From Archangium sp. (GTDB taxonomy: Bacteria; Myxococcota; Myxococcia; Myxococcales; Myxococcaceae): DNA of 6,263 nt. The position numbers and the translations under genes are program-made. The notes under the pieces are model-generated. The model was given only the letters and a program-made list of their open reading frames with translations, was not told the origin of the DNA and searched no databases. Positions 5,691 to 6,263 of the stretch are shown one piece after another; position 1 is the stretch's first letter; the number at the start of each line of letters is the position of its first letter. Location of the stretch: positions 1 through 6,263 of the forward strand of contig JAEUJT010000043.1 in NCBI GenBank assembly GCA_016793525.1, in the 5' to 3' direction.

Positions 5691-5702
5691 CGCACCGAGG
5701 TC

Positions 5703-6263
5703 TCAGCGGGAGTCCAGCCGCGCGGCACGAAGCAAGAGGTAGTCGCGCTCCGCTTCGCTCGTGGTTCGGCTCGCCGCACGTCGGTAGTGAACGGCGGCAC
5801 CGGAGCGGTCTCCCTGTCGGTCCAGCAAATGCGCTCGCACGGCGTCGAGGCGGTGACTGCCAGCGAGCCGCTCATCGGCGGCGACTGCCTCGAGGCGCTC
5901 GAGGCCGGCGGGAATGCCGTGCACCATGGCCACCGCGACCGCGTGGTTGAGCGCGACCACCGGGCTCTCCGACAACTGCAGCAGCACGTCGTACAGACCG
6001 AGAATCTGCGGCCAATCGGTGTCTTCAGCGTGCGGCGCTTCATCGTGCACGGCGGCGATGGCGGCCTGCACCTGGTACGGCCCGAGCTGGTGTTTCGGCA
6101 ACACCGCGGTCAGCAGCGCGACGCCCTCCGCGATGGCCACTCGGTTCCAGAGCGCCCGGTCCTGTTCGTCGAGGGGAACAACGGCACCGCTCGAATCGGT
6201 TCGCGCCAGCCGGCGCGCGTCGGTAAGCACCATGAGCGCAAGCAAGCCCGCGACCTCGGCTTC
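5703..6263 (-). CDS. ECF42-type RNA polymerase sigma factor, C-terminal part (5' end outside window)
   Basis: The frame is open to the right edge, so the sigma-2 and sigma-4 domains (promoter recognition and core polymerase binding) lie outside the window. The visible 186 residues match the C-terminal extension of ECF42 (SigI-like) sigma factors. It begins EAEVAGLLALMVLTDARR, continues with LDEQDRALWNRVAIAEG, the GPYQVQAAIAAVHDEAP block, DTDWPQILGLYDVLL, SPVVALNHAVAVAM, and ends in TPR-like helices (HRLDAVRAHLLDR, GAAVHYRRA, SEAERDYLL). In studied ECF42 members this extension is needed for activity, and the gene usually neighbours one for a DGPF/YCII-domain protein rather than an anti-sigma factor. 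Any such partner would be beyond the right edge; none lies downstream in the window. The first start-like codon (TTG at 6245) is internal and not the true start. Confidence 0.9.
   Translation of the reverse strand, partial: EAEVAGLLALMVLTDARRLARTDSSGAVVPLDEQDRALWNRVAIAEGVALLTAVLPKHQLGPYQVQAAIAAVHDEAPHAEDTDWPQILGLYDVLLQLSESPVVALNHAVAVAMVHGIPAGLERLEAVAADERLAGSHRLDAVRAHLLDRQGDRSGAAVHYRRAASRTTSEAERDYLLLRAARLDSR

Larger units (their letters stand above)
5341..5702. other. 362-bp non-coding interval between sigma factor gene and lipoprotein operon
   Basis: No credible gene lies here. Open frames on both strands have Arg/Ala/Ser-rich, low-information translations typical of GC-rich non-coding DNA. 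The left half (5403-5499) contains four consecutive inverted repeats. The right half (5561-5690) contains two pairs of short direct repeats. On the minus strand the interval lies downstream of the sigma factor gene and upstream of the lipoprotein operon, so it should contain a terminator and a promoter. I could identify neither: none of the hairpins is followed by a T-tract. Confidence 0.7.

Noticed and set aside
5532..5702. A 56-codon frame continuing after the sigma factor TGA without another stop
   Set aside because: A run of this length without stops is expected in GC-rich DNA; the translation is Ala/Gly/Cys-rich with no family resemblance, and the repeats inside it are out of frame with one another.
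5168..5950. A 260-codon plus-strand open frame across the lipoprotein, intergenic and sigma factor regions
   Set aside because: Its translation is Arg/Ser/Ala-rich with no motif, and it runs antisense through two genes with recognisable products.

Overview
The window is GC-rich (roughly two thirds G+C by eye), densely packed bacterial DNA with seven protein-coding genes, two of them cut by the window edges. The gene set (a twin-arginine DODA-type dioxygenase, an S24/S26-like peptidase, an S41 C-terminal processing protease, Cys-rich lipoproteins, an ECF42-type sigma factor) fits the chromosome of a Myxococcota-like bacterium. That assignment is inferred from style and composition, not from a marker gene. 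I see no rRNA, tRNA, CRISPR array, transposase or phage gene.

Layout. (1) Positions 3-1495, plus strand: the 3' end of a short MscS-type mechanosensitive channel gene, then a DODA/YgiD-type extradiol dioxygenase with a twin-arginine leader. (2) Positions 1496-1885, minus strand: a small S24/S26-like peptidase whose stop codon directly abuts that of the dioxygenase. A 134-bp divergent intergenic region with a perfect 6+6 dyad separates it from (3) positions 2020-3348, plus strand: a complete S41-family (CtpA) protease with all catalytic residues. (4) Positions 3350-5340, minus strand: an apparent three-gene operon. In transcription order it holds a small Cys-rich lipoprotein, an LLM-class flavin-dependent oxidoreductase, and a larger Cys-rich lipoprotein with an internal duplication, overlapping the oxidoreductase by 4 nt. 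(5) Positions 5341-5702: a 362-bp non-coding interval with a run of inverted repeats and a pair of short direct repeats. (6) Positions 5703-6263, minus strand: the C-terminal part of an ECF42-type sigma factor, whose start lies beyond the right edge.

How it fits together. The genes look like independent chromosomal transcription units more than one system. Envelope functions dominate: a channel, a probable exported dioxygenase, a periplasmic protease and two lipoproteins. The parts most worth a second look are the lipoprotein-LLM-lipoprotein operon with its structured upstream region, the duplicated disulfide module in the larger lipoprotein, the predicted Ser/His (not Ser/Lys) dyad of the S26-like protein, and the twin-arginine leader on the dioxygenase. 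I found no convincing evidence of a wholly new defence or mobile system.
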